Source: Acidimicrobium sp. UBA3029 (GTDB taxonomy: Bacteria; Actinomycetota; Acidimicrobiia; Acidimicrobiales; Ilumatobacteraceae). From it: 18,122 bases of DNA. The translations under genes and the position numbers were made by a program. This document shows, piece by piece, positions 14,499-18,122 of this stretch. Below the pieces are notes generated by a model, which ran no database searches, was not told the origin of the DNA, and saw only the letters and a list, made by a program, of their open reading frames with translations. How positions within the stretch are numbered: position 1 is the first letter of the stretch; every line of letters begins with the position of its first letter. Location of the stretch: NCBI GenBank assembly GCA_002367695.1, contig DFDK01000037.1:3096-21217 (forward strand). Reading direction: 5' to 3'.

Positions 14499-15008
14499 AT
14501 GGCTGTTGCGTTTTACCCCGGGAGCTTTGATCCGTTCCATCTTGGCCATCTCGACGTCGTTGAGCAGGCGGTGGCGCTATTTGGTGATTTGGTGATTGGC
14601 GTAATGCACAATCCTGATAAGCCGAGCGGTATGTTTAGCCCCGCCGAGCGGACAGATCTAGTGCGCCAGTCCGTAGCCCATCTTGGCAAGCAGGTGTGTG
14701 TCGAGATGTATGGTGGGCTCACTGTTGCAGCGGCTAGCAAAATTGCTGCATCCTTCATTATTAAAAGTGCGCGTACAGGTGGCGACTTTGAAGTAGAGCA
14801 GCAGATGGCGCAAACTAATCACGGAGCCACCGGAATCGAGACAGTATTACTGTTTTCGCGCCCACAGCATTCGTTTATAAGCAGTAGGTATATTCGCCAA
14901 TTTGTTGACTACACCGGTGAAATTGTCACGCCAATGGTTTCGTCACCTGTTCTGAAAGCGCTGATTGCCAAACAAGATATTGCCAAACAAAAACTAGGAG
15001 CTAAATAA
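14499..15008 (+). CDS. coaD: Phosphopantetheine adenylyltransferase
   Basis: Transfers AMP from ATP to 4'-phosphopantetheine, giving dephospho-CoA, the fourth step of CoA synthesis. The 169-residue protein has the nucleotidyltransferase motif YPGSFDPFHLGHLDV (6-20, His17 of the (T/H)xGH motif), VMHNPDKPSGMFSPAER (35-51, Lys41) and a C-terminal HSFISSRYIRQF (124-135). The motif that is usually (I/V)RGLR followed by DFEYE reads IIKSARTGGDFEVEQQMA (87-104): the first Arg, which contacts ATP in the E. coli enzyme (Arg88), is Lys and the Gly-Leu is Ser-Ala, while the second Arg (Arg92) remains. ISSS(L/M)VR is likewise changed to ISSRYIR. It is probably active, but with a variant ATP/CoA site. Its TAA shares one base with the next ATG (TAATG). 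Confidence 0.94.
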   Translation: MAVAFYPGSFDPFHLGHLDVVEQAVALFGDLVIGVMHNPDKPSGMFSPAERTDLVRQSVAHLGKQVCVEMYGGLTVAAASKIAASFIIKSARTGGDFEVEQQMAQTNHGATGIETVLLFSRPQHSFISSRYIRQFVDYTGEIVTPMVSSPVLKALIAKQDIAKQKLGAK

Positions 15009-15619
15009 TGAGTCGCAAAAATGGAAATGATGGCTATGAAGACTTGGGCGGCGAGATTGATGCAAGTGTGCCTGTTGAGTTAGGTGATACCGAGTCCATC
15101 CTTGAAGAGGTCATTCACACGATTGCTTCAGCACCAAATGTGCCGCTGTCGAGCACGCCACGTATAGATCGCGATCACGTTGTTGCGTTATTGCAAGATG
15201 CTCAAGCCTGCTTGCCGGACGAAATTCGTCAGGCCCGTTGGATGCTGAAAGAGCGTCAAGATTTCATGACTAAAACGCAGCGTGAAGCTGACGAAATAGT
15301 GGAGGCAGCACGTGTGCAGGCCGAGCGAATGGTGCAACGCACAGAAGTTGTGCGAGCGGCCGAGACTCGGGCCCGTCAAGTACTCGAGGCAGCAGATGCA
15401 GACTCGCGCCGACTCAAGAACGAGACAGAAGATTTTCTCGACCGTCGTCTTGCCAGTTTCGAGATCTTGCTCGATCGTCTAACACGTACCGTTTCACAAG
15501 GTCGTGAGCGTTTGTCGATTGTGGGGACAACTCCAGAGCCAACTCTCAGTGCCGACGATGGCGAAGACGTTTCGTCGGGTGCTCCTACGTTCTTCGATCA
15601 AGATCACGACTCGTACTAG
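15008..15619 (+). CDS. sepIVA: SepIVA-like DivIVA-type coiled-coil protein
   Basis: A 203-residue, mostly helical protein. After an acidic N-terminal segment (1-55) comes RIDRDHVVALLQDAQACLPDEIRQARWMLKERQDF (52-86), a coiled coil (about 87-150) with QREADEIVEAARVQAERMV and QRTEVVRAAETRARQVLEAA, then FLDRRLASFEILLDRLTRTVSQGRERL (about 143-169), and an acidic tail. These blocks and their order match mycobacterial SepIVA (Rv2927c/MSMEG_2416), a DivIVA-like septation and polar growth factor, as I recall its sequence; the middle coiled coil is shorter here. The position also agrees: in mycobacteria this gene lies directly before the DUF177 gene and rnc. Translationally coupled to coaD by TAATG. 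Family placement is fairly strong; the septation role in this organism is inference. Confidence 0.8.
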   Translation: MSRKNGNDGYEDLGGEIDASVPVELGDTESILEEVIHTIASAPNVPLSSTPRIDRDHVVALLQDAQACLPDEIRQARWMLKERQDFMTKTQREADEIVEAARVQAERMVQRTEVVRAAETRARQVLEAADADSRRLKNETEDFLDRRLASFEILLDRLTRTVSQGRERLSIVGTTPEPTLSADDGEDVSSGAPTFFDQDHDSY

Positions 15620-15653
15620 TCGTTATTTTTAACCGATAACTCTTGCGGCTTCT

Positions 15654-16163
15654 ATGGCATCACCGCTTTTAATCAACATCATCGAGATGACTCGGCGTGC
15701 AGGCACGCTCAAGGACATCGAGATCACCATTCCAGTGTCAACTTTCGGTTTTGCCGACAAACGCTTGGACGATGAAACCGAAATCGAGATCGCGCTGCAA
15801 CTCGAGAGCATTAACGGCGGCATCATTGTGCAAGGCACTGTTACTGGCAAATCTCAACTTCTCTGTGGAAGGTGTTTACGCAATATCGAATATGCCAACG
15901 TCGCGTCGATCGACGAGTTGTATCAGCGGATGCCAGATAATCCAGATGCATATCCGATCGTGGGCGAGAGCCTCGATTTGCAGCCGATGGTGCGTGAAAT
16001 GGTGCTTTTAAGCCTGCCCGATACACCATTATGCAAGGCTGATTGCCTTGGTCTCTGCCCGCAATGTGGCGCCGATTTGGAGAGTGCTCCGTGCGGTTGT
16101 CAAGCCCAGAGATTTGATGAGCGGTGGGCAATTTTGGACCAATTGCGCGAAGAGCTGAACTAG
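15654..16163 (+). CDS. yceD: YceD family 23S rRNA accumulation protein (DUF177)
   Basis: Small acidic protein of the YceD/DUF177 family, linked in other bacteria to 23S rRNA accumulation and 50S assembly and nearly always encoded just before rpmF, as here. The 169-residue product has an N-terminal beta-rich part with INIIEMTRRAGT (7-18), the central CGRCLRNIEY segment (about 71-80), the family segment LDLQPMVREMVLLSLPDTPLC, and a C-terminal Cys-rich cluster CKADCLGLCPQCGADL followed by PCGC. These seven or more cysteines suggest zinc binding. The start is taken at ATG 15654, 34 bp after the sepIVA-like stop; no Shine-Dalgarno sequence stands out. The 66-bp gap to rpmF contains three CAGT repeats of unknown meaning. 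Confidence 0.93.
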   Translation: MASPLLINIIEMTRRAGTLKDIEITIPVSTFGFADKRLDDETEIEIALQLESINGGIIVQGTVTGKSQLLCGRCLRNIEYANVASIDELYQRMPDNPDAYPIVGESLDLQPMVREMVLLSLPDTPLCKADCLGLCPQCGADLESAPCGCQAQRFDERWAILDQLREELN

Positions 16164-16229
16164 GTCTCAACCCGATAACCTAAGACACCGTTCAGTCAGC
16201 CAGTCCAGTAACCGAAAGCCGAGCACGCG

Positions 16230-16409
16230 ATGCCAGTTCCAAAGAAAAAGAAATCCAAAATGAAGGGCCACAGCCACATGGCAGGCGCCTGGAAACTTGG
16301 TGCGCCATCGCGCAGCGTGTGCCCACGTTGTTCAACTTCAAAGTTGCCACACACCGTGTGTGGTAACTGCGGTTGGTACAAGGGTCGCATCGCCGTCGAC
16401 GTCGCTTAA
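16230..16409 (+). CDS. rpmF: 50S ribosomal protein L32 (zinc-binding form)
   Basis: Only 59 residues, a structural component of the 50S subunit. It starts MPVPKKKKSKMKGHSHMAG, the typical basic L32 N-terminus, followed by WKLGAPSRSVCPRCSTSK and HTVCGNCGWYKGR. The four cysteines (Cys31, Cys34, Cys44, Cys47) form the zinc knuckle of the C+ L32 paralogue, so expression is likely to depend on adequate zinc. Position between yceD and plsX is the classic yceD-rpmF-plsX order. No Shine-Dalgarno sequence is evident before the ATG. Ends 18 bp before plsX. Confidence 0.97.
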   Translation: MPVPKKKKSKMKGHSHMAGAWKLGAPSRSVCPRCSTSKLPHTVCGNCGWYKGRIAVDVA

Positions 16410-16427
16410 TTTATCGCGGGCAAATTT

Positions 16428-17402
16428 ATGCTGCCCATTGCGGTTGATGCGTTGGGTGGCGACAAAGCCCCTGCCGAAATTCTTGATGGAGCAAAGCAAG
16501 CTGCTGCTCTTGGTATTCCAGTCCTCCTAGTTGGTCCTGGCGATCTCGGTACTCGTTTCGACATCGGTAATTTGCCGCTTCATGTTGCGACTGAGTTCAT
16601 CGACATGAACGAAGACCCAGCGTCTTCGGTGCGCACCAAAAAAGATTCAACACTTGTGCAGTCTGCCGAGTTGGTCCGTGAGGGAAAAGCAAGTGCAATG
16701 ATTTCTGCAGGTAACACCGGTGCAACGATGGCCTCGGCTCTATTGCGGATGGGTCGAATTAAGGGCGTTAAGCGTCCTGCAATTGCCACACCGATTCCAG
16801 TTCCGGGCAGCACTCACACCGTGTTGTTGGATGCTGGAGCAAACGCTGAAGTAGAAGCCGAGTGGTTGACACAATTCGCAATCATGGGTTCGGTGTATTC
16901 GCGCGTGCGATTTGGTATCGACAAGCCACGCGTTGGTCTGCTCTCGATTGGTGAAGAGCCCGGCAAGGGAGACACGCTGCGCAAAGAGTCCTTCAAGTTG
17001 TTGAGCGCATGCAGCGACATCAATTTCATCGGCAACGTAGAAGGTCGTGACATTATGACCGACGCCGTAGATGTGGTAGTCACTGACGGATTCACCGGCA
17101 ATGTTGCATTGAAGACCATCGAGGGTTCAATGCGCTCGATCGTCAAGGCGCTGTTTGCCGCAATTGGCGCACCGCAATACAAAGAACACGCTGATGCGAT
17201 CATGCCCGCACTGCTCGATCTGTACGCAATCTTTGATCCAGATTCGACGGGTGGCGCGATTCTGTTGGGTGTAGACGGCGTTTGCATCATCTCGCACGGC
17301 TCGTCAAGCGCGCGCGCCATGCTTAATGGAATCAAAGTTGCTCAAGAAATGGTGGAGAGCAATATGGTCGGACTCATCGCAGAGGCATTGCAACCAAAAT
17401 GA
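16428..17402 (+). CDS. plsX: Phosphate acyltransferase PlsX
   Basis: Makes acyl-phosphate from acyl-ACP for PlsY, the first step of bacterial phospholipid synthesis by the PlsX/PlsY route. The 324-residue protein begins IAVDALGGDKAPAEIL (4-19), the PlsX signature, and carries ISAGNTGATMASAL (92-105), TVLLDAGANAE (130-140), GLLSIGEEPGKG (170-181), NFIGNVEGRDI (200-210), VVTDGFTGNVALKTIEG (219-235) and the C-terminal LLGVDGVCIISHGSSS. Length is typical. It overlaps rnc by 4 bp (ATGA); the acpP gene that often follows plsX is absent. The acyl-phosphate it produces is the same kind of product made by the FakA-type kinase at 9876. Confidence 0.97.
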   Translation: MLPIAVDALGGDKAPAEILDGAKQAAALGIPVLLVGPGDLGTRFDIGNLPLHVATEFIDMNEDPASSVRTKKDSTLVQSAELVREGKASAMISAGNTGATMASALLRMGRIKGVKRPAIATPIPVPGSTHTVLLDAGANAEVEAEWLTQFAIMGSVYSRVRFGIDKPRVGLLSIGEEPGKGDTLRKESFKLLSACSDINFIGNVEGRDIMTDAVDVVVTDGFTGNVALKTIEGSMRSIVKALFAAIGAPQYKEHADAIMPALLDLYAIFDPDSTGGAILLGVDGVCIISHGSSSARAMLNGIKVAQEMVESNMVGLIAEALQPK

Positions 17403-18122
17403 GCAACTTGCTCGAGTCATTGGCCGAGCGAATTGGGCATCGCTTTGCCGACAAGACATTACTAGCGACCGCAATGCGGCATCGTTCGTGGACATCTGAA
17501 AACGATGGATTTGAATCCAACGAGCGACTCGAGTTTTTGGGCGATGCTGTGCTCGGTTGGGTGGTCGCCGACATTGTGTACCAACGCCACTCCGAGTTTC
17601 AAGAAGGCAAACTCACCGACTTGCGTAAGAGCGTCGTGAATGCAAATGCCCTTGGTGCAATTGCTACAGATCTCGATCTGGGCGATTGTTTGCTGCTGGG
17701 CAAGGGTGAAGATGCTGCGGGTGGCCGCGAAAAAACTTCGATTTTGTCTGACGCACTCGAAGCCGTGTTTGGTGCTGTGTATCTGGATGCGGGTGCGGTC
17801 GTAACGCACCGTGTCGTAACGCAATTGATGTCTCGTGCAATTGACAACGCTATGGGCGGTCTAGACAGACTGGATGCCAAAACCCGCCTACAAGAACTGG
17901 CTTCACGATTACTGGAAGAGCATGTGCACTATCGGGTCACCGATGAGGGACCAGATCATGAAAAGATTTTCTTTGCAACGGTATATGTGGGCGACCGCGA
18001 GATGGGCAGCGGCGAGGGGCGTTCAAAGAAAGTTGCCGAGCAATTTGCTGCCGAAATTGCCTGCGACACGCTGCATCATGAACACGATATTAAAAACGTC
18101 AGCACAAACGTCAGCCAAAACG
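17399..18122 (+). CDS. rnc: Ribonuclease III (C-terminus at or just beyond right edge)
   Basis: Endonuclease that cleaves double-stranded RNA, processing pre-rRNA and other transcripts. The 241 visible residues hold the catalytic domain with NERLEFLGDAVLG (41-53; Glu42, Glu45, Asp49 match E. coli Glu38, Glu41, Asp45) and ILSDALEAVFGAVYLD (115-130; Asp118, Glu121 match Asp114, Glu117). All acidic metal ligands are present. The double-stranded RNA-binding domain spans about 159-225, from AKTRLQELASRLL to GEGRSKKVAEQFAAEIA, so the protein is functionally complete; only a short tail is cut off. That tail has a repeated NVS unit encoded by a 12-bp tandem duplication. ATG 17399 overlaps the plsX stop (ATGA), indicating coupling. 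The usual downstream partners mutM/fpg and smc are outside the window. Confidence 0.97.
   Translation, partial: MSNLLESLAERIGHRFADKTLLATAMRHRSWTSENDGFESNERLEFLGDAVLGWVVADIVYQRHSEFQEGKLTDLRKSVVNANALGAIATDLDLGDCLLLGKGEDAAGGREKTSILSDALEAVFGAVYLDAGAVVTHRVVTQLMSRAIDNAMGGLDRLDAKTRLQELASRLLEEHVHYRVTDEGPDHEKIFFATVYVGDREMGSGEGRSKKVAEQFAAEIACDTLHHEHDIKNVSTNVSQN
18095..18115 (+). repeat. 12-bp tandem duplication in the rnc 3' end
   Basis: AACGTCAGC occurs at 18095 and 18107, a period of 12 bp (four codons) that yields NVST-NVSQ in the tail of RNase III. A third unit may begin at the window edge (AAAACG). It could be a slippage-type expansion of a non-essential tail. Confidence 0.5.

Noticed and set aside
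15633..16179. CCGATAAC repeated before yceD (15633) and before rpmF (16172)
   Set aside because: The distances to the following ATG differ (13 and 50 bases), so a shared promoter element is not supported.
16814..17335. Minus-strand open frame of 173 codons inside plsX
   Set aside because: Shadow of PlsX coding sequence; Ser/Pro-rich and unlike any family.
1..18122. RNA genes, CRISPR arrays, insertion sequences, prophage or defence genes
   Set aside because: No tRNA/rRNA signatures, spaced repeat arrays, transposases or integrases were seen on either strand.

Overview
The window looks like a chromosomal segment of an actinobacterium, most likely an aquatic member of the class Acidimicrobiia. 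This is inferred from gene content and base composition (roughly half G+C by eye), not from a marker tree. Supporting signs are a UvrD2-type helicase, a GTP-dependent PEP carboxykinase, a Mycobacterium-type alpha-methylacyl-CoA racemase and a SepIVA-type coiled-coil protein between coaD and yceD. Several genes also start directly at a promoter -10 box (leaderless arrangement). I see no rRNA, tRNA, CRISPR, insertion sequence or phage gene.

Layout. (1) 1-1658, minus: a UvrD2-like helicase cut by the left edge. It diverges from a small membrane protein with a bacterial PH domain (1709-2212, plus), which ends in an 8-bp convergent overlap with galK (2205-3236, minus). (2) 3243-7190, plus: a tightly packed run of alpha/beta hydrolase, alpha-methylacyl-CoA racemase, PIG-L/LmbE-type deacetylase, histidine-type phosphatase and a four-helix membrane protein; gaps are at most 15 bp. 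It is probably one transcript serving acyl-CoA and small-molecule metabolism. (3) 7191-7656: a repeat-bearing intergenic stretch and a solitary HigA-like HTH protein with no toxin gene. It converges, with a 3-bp overlap, on (4) 7653-9661, minus: a cold-shock-like small protein whose stop overlaps the start of pckG.

(5) 9876-13691, plus: fakA-like DAK2 protein and recG. (6) 13702-13926, minus: a small zinc-ribbon protein filling the gap between recG and rsmD. (7) 13960-18122, plus: rsmD, coaD, a sepIVA-like gene, yceD, rpmF, plsX and rnc (the last reaching the right edge). This is a housekeeping run joining rRNA modification and processing, CoA synthesis, ribosome assembly, phospholipid initiation and septation.

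The genes are mostly ordinary. The parts most worth a second look are the degenerate cold-shock protein coupled to PEPCK, the deacetylase-phosphatase pair, the shortened SepIVA homologue, the altered ATP-site motif in CoaD, the E-to-D change in galactokinase, and the recurrent TANNNT-N6/7-ATG start architecture. I found no clear evidence of a wholly new multi-gene system such as a defence island.
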